A DNA stretch of 64,000 bases from Branchinecta lynchi. Lineage: Eukaryota; Arthropoda; Branchiopoda; Anostraca; Branchinectidae. Below the pieces are notes generated by a model. It saw only the letters and a program-made list of their open reading frames with translations, was not told where the DNA came from and ran no database searches. The stretch covers positions 5,952,001-6,016,000 of the forward strand of contig JAKZAP010000014.1 in assembly GCA_023053575.1 (NCBI GenBank), written 5' to 3'. The translations under genes and the position numbers were made by a program. Shown piece after piece: positions 1-10,859 of the stretch; position 1 is the stretch's first letter; each line of letters begins with the position of its first letter.

Positions 1-285
1 AATAGCTTCCGGAAGTCCAGCCGAAACGTGAAATTTTACAGTATAAAATGTTTTCCTGAATCGGAGTAGGCTTACAGATTCGAGATGGGGGTAAAGAGAC
101 ATGCTGAATCCATGTTCGAACTTCGTTTTCTTCAGTTTGCTCACAATCCGGCAAAAACAGAATTTGGTGGGATGAATTATTGTTTTTAAAGTCAATTAGA
201 TATTCCAAAGATGGTTAAGGCGACATACTGAATCTATTTTTTAGCTTCCGGAATTCCTCCAAAAATTGGAAAATTGGAAAATATA
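1..285 (+). repeat. Degenerate family A sub-repeats
   Basis: Contains eroded copies of the internal unit of repeat family A, recognisable by 'GGGGTAAAGAGACATGCTGAA' style blocks and 'ATCCGGC.AAAAC.G' blocks that recur in the better copies at 4596-5819. No palindromic end is visible, so this is an internal fragment. The 71-codon frame at 274-489 has no recognisable similarity and is not called. Confidence 0.55.
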
Positions 286-643
286 CTAATAAATACAAAA
301 CCCTCCAGAAGTTTACACTCCGTAGCCTATTGGCCTAAGTATTTTCATGTTTATTGCCTGAAAAAGCAAAAATACCGAAAAGAATTAGAGAAGGTGCTAC
401 GCGACTTTAAAAACAATACTGGGGACGTTTCTATCCTTCTTTTTTACAACATCGTCGGAGGGGAAAGCCAGGGAAAAGTGACGCTTTAGTCTTGTAGACA
501 ATTCGCTACATAAGTGAGACGTTGCGGAGACTCCCTTGTAATGTCTGGGAATGCGAGCCGAAAGGGCCTATAAGAAGAGAGGTTCCGAAGGTGCGTCCGA
601 ACAGGTCTTGTGTCTTTAGATGACCACCGGCTGGTCCGGCCGT

Positions 644-1235
644 CTAGGATGTAGTATCTAGTAGGATGCCAGAGCCGTCAGGAAGTGTTTTTACATCGCT
701 TGATTGATGCGAGGAGTCGAGGGGGTGCTCATTCCCGAAATATCTGTAGAGTAAGTGCACAGCCGGTTCTGCGGAGGGTGTACTGTGGTGCCCACCAAGT
801 AATTGCCCCCTCATGAGCAGTGACATCGAATGAGTTTACTTTTTGTTGTATATTAATTCTTTCTCCCCCAAAGAAAAGATTTACAGCAGGAACTTTGGGT
901 TTATTTGTGAATAATACAGCTTCTGTTTTACGTTGGTCGAAACTAAGCTTTGTTTTTTTCGCCAAATTTTCTAAAAATGCTATATTTTTACCTGTTAAAA
1001 TTACAGTAGCATGGTCAGCATATGTCTGAATTGTACAATTTCACCAAAATCGATTTCTAAAAGGTCATTTATATTGATTAACCATAAAAAAGGAGATAAA
1101 ATTGATCCTAGTGGACATGACTTTTCTAACTTTCGGGATACATCATTTCCATATAATACCATCCTATCCGACAAAAAACTTTTCACGAATCTTAACAGTT
1201 GGATCGGACATTTTTTTCCTTAAGCTTTTTTAAAA
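644..1235 (-). pseudogene. LINE reverse transcriptase fragment, broken
   Basis: The minus strand reads as the palm domain of a non-LTR retrotransposon reverse transcriptase. It has a CPLGSILSPFLW block (motif B, usually CPQGS), then IN-DLLE-DFGE, then after a frameshift TYADHATVIL, where the catalytic YADD has become YADH. It continues LSFDQRKTEAVLFTNKPKVP. A segment that normally joins the palm to this last block is missing. Truncation, the frameshift near 1020 and loss of a catalytic aspartate show a dead copy. The clade is uncertain; the KTEAVLFT-KP motif is common in Jockey/R1-like elements. Confidence 0.75.
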
Positions 1236-1960
1236 TACCTGGATGCCAAGCGTTGTCAAATGCTCCTTTAATGTAAAAAAAAAGACAAAGAGTAAATTAT
1301 CAAGACATTATTTGTTGGCTATATTGTCGCCCTGAGGTAACGCAACCCCTTGGGGGGGGGGGGGAGGACGCAACCCCTTGTTTGATTCTAAAATAAAACA
1401 AATAATCCTAAATCGCTTCGTGGCGGAAAGCAGGCTTGATGGCCAGAGCCTCACCACTACAGATATGCCTTAAAGGACACCTGAACAATGAAACCATACT
1501 TGAGCACACCATGGAGAATGCATTTACAGACATGGACACGGAGAGCATTCTTCTCCTGAGCGTGACGTTTTCAAAATAGGGATGATTGTTTCCGGAGGTT
1601 TGCACATGCAGACTCCAAGACAAAACGCGCAATTTGTTCAAATCTTGTACAGCACTGGCCGGATCGTATTAGAATTTTTTCTAGATATACGTTTGGGCTT
1701 ATCTGGTTAAAAAATATTCCAGAAGAAGGGTTGATTGGAGACATTTGTTCATTTCTAAAATTGCTCGGTACCAAGGACAGATGCAAAATGGAGCAAAAAT
1801 CATAGCTTGGAAACGGTATTTCGTATTTGGATTGGGTTTTCTGCAGTCAATATTAACGGACGTCATACAGATAAGGATGATACTTGGTACTCTTCATTCA
1901 GGTGTCCTTTAAAGGTGGTCATTCATAAATGGATACAGCAAAAGCAACCACAATTCAGTC
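1236..1960. other. No gene recognised
   Basis: Non-coding sequence with a G tract near 1354. Short frames occur on both strands (for example 1408-1641 minus) but show no recognisable motif, splice context or conservation elsewhere in the window. Confidence 0.4.
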
Positions 1961-1964
1961 ACAA

Positions 1965-2315
1965 GTAGGGGTTGTCAACAGACAATGCGTAACAGACATC
2001 ACTTCGGATGTTGTCTGTTCTGTTTGAAAGTGTTATGCATAACAAGCGTTGCCATCAAGAAGAGCCAACAAATTGCCAAAAAGCAACTGCCGAATTTTTC
2101 CGACATCATGACGACAAAAAAAAAAGTCAGTCGATGCTTTATTGTATGTTTTTTGGCTTTTCCTTGCAATGCTTGTTTTACATAGCATTTCATGTATAAC
2201 GATTTGCAACACAACAGAAACAACTCAAGTCTTGTCTTTTACGCACTGTCTGTTGAAACCGCGCATCCTTCTGTTGTCTGTTATGAAACGTTTGACAGTG
2301 TAGGAAACAACCTTC
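1965..2315. mobile_element. Foldback-type element, family E, copy 1
   Basis: Both ends of this block carry, in opposite orientation, an AT-rich sequence with GCGTAACAGA and GGATGTTGTCTGTT motifs, followed at the right end by GTTATGAAACGTTTGACAGTGT. It is related to the element at 55159-55519, whose two arms match over roughly 100 bp. The outermost left end is missing here. The right end shows the uninterrupted form of the site that a hAT element split in the other copy. Non-coding; the superfamily is unknown. Confidence 0.55.
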
Positions 2316-2930
2316 TCAACAACAAACAGTATAGTGGAAATACGAAACAACCAACAAACCGTCATTACTTAAGGCAAACCACCAAAACCGACAAAATGTA
2401 GGGGTTCAACATACAGGGGCAACATTTGTCTGTGTAGTTCAGAGTTCAGACATTCAATAGCCAAAACTTGTTGTATCGGGCCTACGTTGCTCAAAGGAAG
2501 GTAGACCCACACTAGAAAGACTCTTTTCATAACTAACATACGGATAGGATACATCCTAACGTAGGATTATCTTAATTGATCTTTTCTGGATTAGCTCCAG
2601 TCTACTGGATTGCTCCTTAGTCAATCCGCTGTGCCATACCTGCACTATTATCTCAGTGGTTCACCCAGTTTCAGTCAGTCGTCTCTTGTACTCGGTCACT
2701 TGATTAATACTGTTTTTAGCCTGTTATTTGCTTATTTGTTCCGCTTTCACCTTTCTGTAAACTATTGTAAATCAATATTACTAATTTTTGGCGTTAAGGC
2801 ATCGGACAGACGAGCAGGCTCGGGGGATCGCTAGGATTTCCATCACTGTGTTCCGTACGAAAAACCTGATATTCTTCAGCTTCGTCAATAAAGTGCAGAA
2901 CGTCCGGCCGGGAAAACATAAGCTATAATG
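2316..2930. other. No gene recognised
   Basis: No motif-bearing frame, RNA or repeat end seen. It precedes the tRNA-like sequence and lies about 0.7-1.3 kb upstream of the XYLB start. Confidence 0.35.
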
Positions 2931-3008
2931 CTGACCTAGTTGGTTGGCAGCGTAACCACGCTTAAAGCCGAAGACGTGGGCTCAGATCCCGGCCTAGGAG
3001 CATTCTTG
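2927..3008 (+). repeat. tRNA-like sequence (possible SINE head)
   Basis: Has an A-box-like TAGTTGGTTGG and a B-box-like GGCTCAGATCC at tRNA spacing, and AATGCT at the left pairs with AGCATT at the right like an acceptor stem. The anticodon arm does not fold into a normal 5-bp stem with a 7-base loop, so I do not call a functional tRNA. A tRNA-derived SINE or pseudogene fits best. Confidence 0.4.
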
Positions 3009-3592
3009 TCTTTCGTTTCACTACTTATGGTGACGTTATAGTTACCGAATCAGAGAAAGAGAACGTGTCCGAAAGCTTTTTGGTGCTGTAATTGCTGCAT
3101 TAATGCTGCATTTTCTTTTTTTTTTGTCCGAAAGCTGTTACCTTTTTTTCTTCTCTGACACTTCTAGAATATCCAAATTTAAGTCAGGAAGAAGAAGAAA
3201 AAAGAATTAGCTGTATAAAGATGACAAAATGGATTAGCTACTGATATCCAACCTTCTTATCTTTCCTTTCTTCGTTGGCCATGATCGTCAGTTCTCTTAG
3301 AATTTGGAATGTTTGCCGAATTGTCAGTTGTCTTTCTGAATTAGTTATGTTTGCCGCCGAAAACACTGAGAAAACCGCCGTACTCTCCAGTTTCTTCTTG
3401 AAAATTCAGCATAAAGTTTAGCATTCTTGCTGAATTTTTCGATGAATTTTATGCTGAATTAATGCTGCATTAATTGAGCGAAAATTTAAGTCCGAAAGCG
3501 AAATGCGAAATGCACGTTCAGAGAGTGTCAAAACATAAAAGAAATGACGTTTTATGAATATCAGCCTTGTAACTTCTTGCCTTTATTTCTAG

Positions 3593-3664
3593 GGAGAGAT
3601 GGGGGAGCCACTGCTTCAGAAGGACTACCCACTTTACATGGGACTAGATTTTAGTACGCAGCAG
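3593..3664 (+). CDS. XYLB: Xylulokinase, exon 1 (start of coding)
   Basis: Xylulokinase phosphorylates D-xylulose to xylulose 5-phosphate in the cytosol (FGGY sugar kinase family). The ATG at 3599 begins a 22-codon reading frame that ends with GLDFSTQQ, the conserved N-terminal FGGY nucleotide-binding motif, directly followed by a donor GTATGA at 3665. A pyrimidine-rich acceptor (TTTATTTCTAG) ends at 3592, so the start probably lies in a second exon after an untranslated first exon. The exon ends in phase 0 and joins in frame to exon 2 at 8850. This exon occurs once: its counterpart would lie beyond the assembly gap. The next in-frame methionine (M14 of the frame) is less likely because the upstream ATG is in better order with the acceptor. 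Confidence 0.88.
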
Positions 3665-3837
3665 GTATGATGCTTACTCATCCGTCGCAGTCTAGGCTAC
3701 GTCTAGGCTACGGGGCAGGGCCACGTAATAGGACATGTCGTAGGTATTGTTAAAATGGTATTACAGGAACAGCAGATACAGCTGTGGCCCTGAGATTTTG
3801 CTAAGTCTAGTTCGAAGGAGTTCTACAGAGGTGTAAA

Positions 3838-4460
3838 AGAGACATGGGGGTAAAGTATTTCCGTCTGTAAGCACGATAACTCTCGAAGGGAATGAGATAT
3901 TTTGATGAAACTTGGTGTGAGGATTATTTGGGCCAAGGCAAAGGTCGGATTCGTAGATGGGTAGTCTATCTGTAGGGTGGGGGAGAGGGTTCAAATCAAG
4001 GGGCAAACAAGATATTTTTAAACATCTAATGAGATAGTCCCTTAAGGGGTAATAAGTAATAAGACATGCTGAACACGATTGTGAAAATCATTTTCTCGCC
4101 GGACTAGTAGTTCACCCGGAATCCGGCCAAAACCGGAAAGTTTGTTGAAAGTAAAAGTTTTATTCTAAGTTGGTTAGATTTCGATTTAGGGGTAAAAAGA
4201 CATGCTGAACACTGACGTGAAGATCATTTACTACCCGGACGAGTAATTCGCCCGAAATCCGGCCAAACCGGAAATTTGTTTCCGGAGAAGAACACAAATG
4301 CTGAACTCATATTTAAACTTTCTGATATGATTAGCTACTTGGCCTTAATCTGTTTCTAAATGCTAATAGTAAAAATGCAGAAGGAGTCTGGCGAAGACAA
4401 GACCAAATTGTCTGGATCGAATATTGAACGTTTGGGATCCCATCGAAACTTTTGGCTTTG
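3838..4460 (+). mobile_element. Family A element, 5'-truncated
   Basis: Begins inside the family, at the block with 'GATAACTCTCGAAGGGAATG' and 'ATGAAACTTGGTG', continues through two or three of the ~130 bp sub-repeats, and ends with TTTGGGATCCCATCGAAAC then GGCTTTG before T. It lies in XYLB intron 1. The usual 5' palindrome and GTCY tract are mostly gone. Non-coding. Confidence 0.65.
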
Positions 4461-4595
4461 TTTCTGACTGTCTAGAATCATGTCTTAGCTGTCATTGTTA
4501 CTTTGTAGAATCTTGTTACCTGTAACATTTTCTTTGTAAATTCCATTTTCCTGTTAGTTACTTCTGTCCGGACTGAGGACAGGTCCGGACATCAA

Positions 4596-5819
4596 TTTTG
4601 GGATCCCAAAATGTAAGTGGAGACCTATGACATCGCAAAAGTTTTCCGTCTGTCTGTCCGTCTGTACGCAACATAACTCTCGAGGGGACTGAGATATTTA
4701 ATGAAACTTGGTGGGAGGATCCTTTGGGTCAAAGTATAGGTCAAGTTCGAAGATGGGCTCTGTAGCCCTATATTTCAGGGTGGGGGAGGCGTTTCAGGTC
4801 AAGGGGCAAAACAAATATTTTTTGAAAGCTATTGAGATAGTTGATTTGGGGGTAAGGAGACATGGTGAATTCGAATATGATATTTATTTTCTCGCCGGAC
4901 AAATAGTTCACTCTGAATCCGGCGAAAACCGGAAAATTTGTGAAAAGTAAAAGTTTAATATGAAGTTGATTAGAGGCTATATTGAGGGGCAAGGAGACGA
5001 GTCCGAGTATGAAATTTATTTTCTCGCCGGACAATTAGTTCTTCCGGAATCTGGGCAAAACCAGAGAATTTGTTAAAAGTAAAAGTTTTATTTAAATTTG
5101 ATAAGATGTTCGATTTGTGGGTAAGAAGACATGCTGAATTTGCATACGACAATCATTTTCTTACCGGACGTATAGGTCGCTCGGAATCCGGCTGAAACCG
5201 GAAAATTTGTTAAAAGTAAAAGTTTAATATGAAGTTGATTAGAGGTTGGATGTAGGGGTAAGGAGACATGCTGAATTCGTTTTTGAGCTTTAGTTTTTTG
5301 CCAGGTAAGTAGTTTCTTTCATTCAAACAATGTTTACAACGGATACATCAGCTACGATTCTTCATCAGCGATATTTCGGCCCTTCTTGGCAAGGGTCCTC
5401 GTCAGGCTGTCAATCTTCTGGTTCAACTTCGGGGAAGGAAACAAACCTGTAATAGTAAAGAATATTTAAGTAGTTTCTCCGGAATCCGGCCGAAACCGGA
5501 AGTTGGGCAGAAGTAAGTAAGGAAGGAGATACGACGTAGGCTACGGGGTAAACCATATGCTGGATCCATATTTGAATATTTGACAGCGAAAAACGGATAT
5601 CTGAATATATCTGAACTTGTTGAAATTTAGGTGGCGTATCCGGTTTGCACTGTCAAATACGAACTTGGTTTTCTCCGATTATTATCATTGGCCTTAACCT
5701 GTTTGTAAATTTTAAAACTAAAAATATTTAAGAAGTTTGTTGAAGACCGAATATCTACAAGACCGAATTGTCGGGAGCAAATATTAAATTTTGGGATCCC
5801 ATCGAAACCTTTGGTCTTG
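4596..5819 (+). mobile_element. Family A element, near full length
   Basis: Starts with the palindrome TTTTGGGATCCCAAAA, then ATCGCAAAAGTT, a short CCGTCTGTC tract, the core ATAACTCTCGAGG...ATGAAACTTGG, and about five tandem sub-repeats of 130-140 bp, each with CTCGCCGGACAA and CCGGAAAATTTGT. It ends GGGATCCCATCGAAACC then GGTCTTG before TT. A family D element interrupts it at 5317-5466. No reading frame of any length carries known motifs. I infer a non-autonomous rolling-circle-type element. Confidence 0.75.
5317..5466 (-). mobile_element. Family D element with target duplication
   Basis: A ~150 bp insertion inside the family A element. It is flanked by TAAGTAGTTTC on both sides (5306-5316 and about 5467-5477), an 11 bp target duplication. 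On the minus strand it holds CTGACGA, a GC-rich stem-loop, and GAAA, resembling the core of a hammerhead ribozyme. The variable-length duplication and this motif recall Penelope-like elements, but no protein is encoded. The same insertion is in the second copy at 33757-33905. Confidence 0.7.
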
Positions 5820-5865
5820 TTTTGTAATCCAGGAAGGGCTTTGAAGAAAGTTGTATATATATTTT

Positions 5866-6835
5866 TATGGCACTTGAAAATCCGACGACCGACAGCCTTC
5901 GCTCAAGTGCCATATTACACCGATCACTTTTCGGTCCGTCGGTCCATTCTTCTCGAGTTAGGGTACTTCCAGAAGTGCTAGGACAATGAAACTTGGCAGG
6001 CGTATTAGTGACCCGGCCAAACTAACTTGGAAATAGCACTTGCCCGATCCGACCATCTGGGTGAGGGGGAGGTTGCGGAATCCAGAAAATAGGGGCATGT
6101 ATAACTTTCGAATGGGTGATCGGATCTCAATGAAACTTGATACGTGGAAAGACCTCGTGTCTCAGATGTCCTGAAGTCCGGACCGGATCCGATGAATCTG
6201 GTGGGGGGGGGGGAGGGCGGAGGGGGAACCACAAGCACAAGCTCTAGATAAATAATCGACATAACTGGACCGGATTCGGACACTGTGGGGGGAGTTGGAG
6301 GGGGGGGGGGGGGGGTCCAGAATTCTGGCAATCCGTAGTTGGTGTACTTCCAGGTGGGCTAGGCCGATTAAACTTGGCAGGCAAAGCAGGGACCCGACCA
6401 GATTAGCTTGGAAACAGTCACTCGCTCGTTCCGACCATCCTGGGCGGAGGGGGAGACGAACGGGGTTATCAGATCTTAATGAAACTTGACATCTTGAAAG
6501 GCCTCATGCCTCAGATGTGCCATTTCTAGTCCGGACCGGATCTGATGAACTGGAAGGGGGGGGGGGGGGGAGAACCGGAAATCTTGTGACACGCATAGAG
6601 TGGAGCGATCAGGAAGAAACTTGGTGGGAAGTACAGGCACAAGTCCTAGGTGCACCAGTGACAGAATCGGACCGGATTCGGGTACCGAGGAGGGGGGGGG
6701 GGGTGTCCGGAATTCCGGTGATCGTTTAGGTACTCCCAGATGTGCTAGTGCGATAAAACTTTGCTGGATCATTAGAAACTTGACATCATTGGGTTAGACA
6801 TCGTCACCTCTCCGATCCGACCATTCCTTAAAGAA
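5866..6835 (+). mobile_element. Family B element, 5' part
   Basis: Begins with the hairpin TATGGCACTTG...CAAGTGCCATA, then a CCGTCGGTCC tract and repeated blocks with ATGAAACTTGG and AACTTTCGAAxGGGTGATCGG, separated by long G tracts (for example 6298-6314, 6556-6570). The matching second copy begins only at 34091, because positions 5652-6228 are deleted there. Proline- or glycine-rich frames here come from the G/C tracts and are not genes. Confidence 0.7.
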
Positions 6836-7007
6836 ATCATCTTAACCGCAAAATACGAAAAATACTTTCAAACAAAATTCGCTTTTTCGCGATCGCCATG
6901 AGTACATGATAGTTTTTGACTCAAGGGTTTTGCTTGGAAATTAATTTTAGTACACTTAAAGTGCGCATCTTAACCGAAAAGTGAAATAAAACTTTTGACC
7001 ATCACTT
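6836..7007 (+). other. Intron sequence of XYLB
   Basis: Unique-looking AT-rich sequence shared with the second copy (34740-34908). The two copies diverge completely from 7008, where family D and B sequence is present here and other sequence there. Confidence 0.5.
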
Positions 7008-7125
7008 TTATTCAAACAATGTTTACAACGGATACGTCAGCTATGGTTCTTCATCAGCGATATTACGGCCCTTCTTGGCAAAGGTCTTCGTCAGGCTGTC
7101 AATCATCTGGTTCAACTCTCTCTCC
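7008..7125 (-). mobile_element. Family D fragment
   Basis: Matches the family D element at 5317-5466, including the hammerhead-like core on the minus strand, but stops after TCTGGTTCAACT, where family B sequence begins. It is absent from the second copy of the block. Confidence 0.65.
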
Positions 7126-8792
7126 CGCCCGGACGCCAAATAACATATCTAGGCCGCATAAACTTGGCACTGTCGAACTTGCATCTCATTCGGTCCATCC
7201 GTTTGGTTTTTGTGCATGTCTAAAGCCCCCCCCCCCCAAATACCCCCCAACCGTGGTAGCATATAGTTCGAACGCATGTTTTACATGTCGACGCCATCGG
7301 TTCTTATCACCCATTAAGTTTCACTCGAATCAGACCACTCGTTCGCAATTTATGGAAGTCAATTTCCATATTTCTCTTCCCTTGCTCCCCCAATAATACT
7401 CGGATCTAGGAACGGAAGTTTCCGGGGATATGTTGTGTCAGGTTCCTAAGTCAATTAATTTGGGTCGCTAATATGTCTACAAAGTTTCGTGTCTTAGTAA
7501 ATCTGGAACTATTGTAACTCGCGACTACCGGAATTCCAGGAAACCCCCTCCAACTCCCCCCACAGAGCCCCGAAACCCCCCCCCCCCCCCCCCCCCCCCA
7601 ATCCCCCACAGGCATCGGACCCGACTCGGACTTGACACTGACCATCCGAGACGATAGCTCTTTCCACCAGCAAGTTTCATTCAAATCCGATCACCCGTTC
7701 AAAAGTTATGCACGCCACTAGATTCCGGACTCCCCATCCAGCCACTCCCCCACGATGGTCAGATCGAGTAAACGACTGTTCTCAAGTCAATCTGTTCGGA
7801 TCCCTGACATACCTGCCAAGTTTCATCGCCCTAGCACATCAGGAAGTATGCCGAACTCGCGGGATCGCTAGAAATCCGGACCCCCCCAACTCCCCAGTGC
7901 CCAGATCCGGTCCGGTTATGTCAATGACGTATCTAGGACTTGTGCTTATTCTTCCCACCAAGTTTCATCCCGATCCCTCCATTCTAAGCCTTTCTCAAGA
8001 TTTCCGGTTCCCTACTCCAACTCCCCCCAGTGTCATCGGATCCGGTCCGGATTTAAAGTGGGACGTCTGAAACACAGGGTCATCCTAAATATCAACTTTC
8101 ATCAAGATCCGATCACTCGTCCGCAAGTTAAAAATACCTGAAATTTTGGCTTCCCCCTTCCTTCCCCGCCCCAGACGGTCGGATCGGGGAACTGACTATT
8201 TCCTGTTTAATCTGGTTGGGTCCCTGACATGCCTGCCAATTTTCATCGTCCCAGCTCATCAAGAAGCACCGACTCGCGGGATCACTAGAAATTCGGACTT
8301 CTCCCCCCCCCCAAACTCCCTCAAAGTGAGTGGATCCGTTCCGGTTATATCAGTCACGTATCTAGGACTTGTGCTTGTTGTTTCCACCAAGTTTTATCCG
8401 GATCTCTCCACTCTAAGTGTTTACCAAGATTTCCGGTTTCCCCCTCCAACTCCCCCCGATGTCACCTGATCCGGTCTGGATTTAAAATAGAGCGTCTGAG
8501 ACACGAGGTCCTTCCATATTCATAAAGAGCCGATCACCCGTTCGTAAGTTAAAAATATCTAATTTTTCCTAATTTTTCCGGATTCCCCCTCTCTCCACTC
8601 CCCTCTAGATGGTCGGATCGGGGAAGCGACTATTTCTAATTTAATCTGGTCCAGTCCCTGATATGCCTGCCAAGTTTCATCGTCCTAGCTTATCTGGAAG
8701 TGCCCGAACTAGCAAAACCAGGACCGACAGACCGACTGACGGACAGAAATTAAAATCGCTATACGGCACTTGGCCGAAGGGCAAGTGCCATA
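7126..8792 (-). mobile_element. Family B element, partial, reverse orientation
   Basis: Runs from an internal breakpoint to the terminal hairpin GGCACTTGgccgaaggGCAAGTGCC near 8764-8790. It contains the alternating blocks AAGTTTCATC / GATCCGATCACCCGTTC with C tracts (7579-7599). The GACCGACAGACCGAC tract lies just inside the hairpin. The same sequence with both ends is at 56423-59145. In the second copy of the block this element is absent and the site is an A run (36100-36112). No protein is encoded; the 'PPP'-rich frames reflect C tracts. Confidence 0.72.
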
Positions 8793-8849
8793 AAAACGCA
8801 ACTAATGTGTCAGATGCATAGGAAAAGCAATTAAAGGCTCTTTTTCTAG

Positions 8850-8932
8850 ATCAAAGCGACACTTATCGACAGGAAAGGCAATGTTCTTGAAGAGTTTGGC
8901 TGTGCTTACGATTCGGATGCTCCTGAATACGG
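8850..8932 (+). CDS. XYLB: Xylulokinase, exon 2
   Basis: The 83 bp between acceptor TTTTTCTAG and donor GTAAGC translate as IKATLIDRKGNVLEEFG followed by CAYDSDAPEY and the first two bases of a glycine codon. This continues the FSTQQ motif of exon 1 and matches the N-terminal strand-turn-strand of FGGY kinases, where human XYLB has the equivalent DFSTQQVK segment. It enters in phase 0 and leaves after two bases of a codon; exon 3 begins with the third base (T), restoring GGT. The second copy (36158-36240) differs by Ala to Ser and Asp to Ala. Confidence 0.9.
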
Positions 8933-9112
8933 GTAAGCTTGAACCTTATAATATTAGAAACAAATAATCTGGCAAAACTTTTCTATCTTTCTAATATAAA
9001 CGGTATTCTTTTTCAAAATCGTGGGATGAGCTGCTTCTAGTTATAGCCTACCAAGGTCTACGTCTCCTAGATCTACAGCTTGATTTTGAAATATGATTAA
9101 AACAAGACCAAA

Positions 9113-10320
9113 GGCTTCGATGGGATCCCAAAAACTGAATAATTATCTTGATCTAGACAATCGGGTGTTGTAGATTTCTGGTGTTCGCCAAAACCCTTTA
9201 ACATCTTATTATTTATCCGTGATCAACTGCCTGAAAATGTGAAACAAATTGTACTGTATTGGTATTTTTTTGACAAGTCCGTGGGCCGAATACTGATCAG
9301 ATGAGAAAAATAATTTCAGATATGGATTCTACATGCATGTTTATCCCTATGTCTCAAATCAAATCAACTCGAGTCGTTTACTTTGAACAACTTCCGGGCG
9401 AACTACATTCATAGCAAAAGGTCTGGTGACACTGAAGAGGCAAACCAAAAACATATTCTTTGAGCCCAAACTGAATATACTATACTGTATATACTATTTG
9501 GATATACGAACCAAGAACTTCTCGATTCAAACTTCCGGGTTTTTGCAAATTTAGGCAGACTTGTCTGATGAAAAAATTAAGTTGAGATATGGATTCATCA
9601 AGTGTTCTTAACCCCGGTACGAACCTGTAATTGGATTAAGAATGAACTTTAATTTTTACCGAATTTCGGGTTTGACCGGATTCCGGGCAAACTTCTTGTC
9701 CGGTGACAGAATTAGTTTCTGATCCGGATTCAGCAAGTTTCATCTCCCTATATCGACTATTTCATTGAATTTTAAAACTCCCTGGCAGTCGGTTTTGGCT
9801 GGATTCCCGGCGAAAAAATTGTCCGGCAAGAAAATAAAGTTCTAAAAACGAATTCAGCATGCTTAATGACTGGTACCCAGAGCCGTCATTAGCCAAAATG
9901 TTTGAGGGGTGGGCAACGAGGCACTTACTGACTGGCTGGCAATTTTTACCGGCTGTTTCTGCAGAAAAAAACGACTGTTTTCAACAACAAAAAATGACAG
10001 TTTTGAAATTTTTTTTTGGAAAAACCGACTATTTTGACAAAAAATCGACCAATTTTCAGAAAAACCGGCTGTTTTCATAAAAAAATCATCTGTTTTGACG
10101 AAAAATCGCGGCGCTTATCGGTTATTTTTTTACCGTCTGGCCGACAGCACTGGGGGGGGGGGGGGGGTCCCTCCCCCAAGTCGTGATGCCCCTGCCCGTA
10201 CCCATATCTCTAATCAACTTCAGATAAAACTTTTACTGTTTACAGATTTTCCGGTTTTGTCGTAAGAATGACTCAGCAAAAAGATGTTCTTTTTGGGATC
10301 CCAAAACATAAGTGGAGGGT
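9113..10320 (-). mobile_element. Family A element, reverse orientation
   Basis: Left end is the complement of the family A 3' end (CAAGACC, then CGATGGGATCCC). Internal ~130 bp sub-repeats follow in reverse orientation. The right side carries a GGGATCCC palindrome at 10296-10303, but in forward orientation with CATAAGTGGAGGG, so this end is rearranged. The hAT MITE at 9878-10194 interrupts it. The second copy (36308-36815) lacks the left 370 bp. Confidence 0.6.
9878..10194. mobile_element. hAT-like MITE, 317 bp
   Basis: Ends are CAGAGCCGTCA on the left and the complement of CAGGGGCATCACGACT on the right, with a G tract inside. It is flanked by CTGGTACC and CCCGTACC, an 8 bp target duplication with two changes. 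The second copy of the block has an empty site (ACCCGTACCCG near 36692). The 8 bp duplication and CAG...CTG ends are typical of hAT transposons. Non-coding. Confidence 0.72.
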
Positions 10321-10366
10321 TAAGAAAATTAACAGTTAAGAAAATTAATTAAAAATTTCTCCGCAG

Positions 10367-10517
10367 TACCTCAGGAGGAGTGCACATTTGTCCAGTTGCC
10401 AAAACAGCAACGTCGCCTGTCCTCATGTGGATCAAGACCTTTGATGTACTCCTAGACAAGATGAAGGAGTCCGGTGTATCCTTAGGCCAAGTCAAGGTCA
10501 TCGGAGGATGTGCGCAG
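10367..10517 (+). CDS. XYLB: Xylulokinase, exon 3
   Basis: 151 bp between acceptor TTTCTCCGCAG and donor GTAAGT. Translation includes GGVHICPVAKTATSPVLMW, the strongly conserved TSPVLMW substrate-domain motif of animal and plant xylulokinases, then FDVLLDKMKESGVSLGQVK and IGGCAQ, the strand leading to the QQHG motif of exon 4. Exon 3 supplies the first Q of that motif and ends in phase 0. The second copy (36863-37013) differs by Pro to Ser after HIC. The usual vertebrate sequence at the end is SGAGQ; here GGCAQ has a cysteine, identical in both copies, so it is probably genuine. Confidence 0.93.
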
Positions 10518-10717
10518 GTAAGTACACGGTAGCAACTTCCGGGAGGGGTCACAGCGTTTCTTCTCCGACTTTATTTTAAAGATTGGGAGATACAGAAACT
10601 AGGATTTGGATATACTTACCCCTGGACTTGACCCTCGTGGACAACAAGTGCCCAAGCATTCAAACGTGGAGTGTGAAAGTGTCGAATCATTGTATGTGAA
10701 ACAAACACTACTGTGTA

Positions 10718-10760
10718 CAGGCCCGTATCCAGGAATTTTTTCCGGGGGGGGGGGGCCTTG
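10718..10760. mobile_element. 43 bp hAT remnant with perfect TSD
   Basis: Begins CAGGCCCGTATCCAGG, the end of the hAT MITE family seen at 44163, 46580 and 52308, keeps a G tract, and ends in CCTTG, the complement of the other end (CAAGG). ACTGTGTA flanks both sides (10710-10717, 10761-10768). The second copy of the block has a single ACTCTGTA at the same place. It is a complete insertion that has lost nearly all its interior. Confidence 0.82.
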
Positions 10761-10859
10761 ACTGTGTACTATGTCAGTGTTTGCAAGATTTTGAGCTTTG
10801 CTATTCTTAGAGCACAGTTCTTACTGGAAAGGATGTTTTCACGATAAATGGATCAGAAA

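Noticed and set aside
5317..5466. Confident hammerhead ribozyme call
   Set aside because: Core motifs are present but stem I is not, and the second copy changes CTGACGA to CAGACGA; reported only as a finding to test.
7451..8469. Proline/glycine-rich frames in family B (also 57294-58872 and 63376-63878)
   Set aside because: They come from C/G tracts and a dispersed non-coding repeat; the same DNA elsewhere is frameshifted, so there is no coding constraint.
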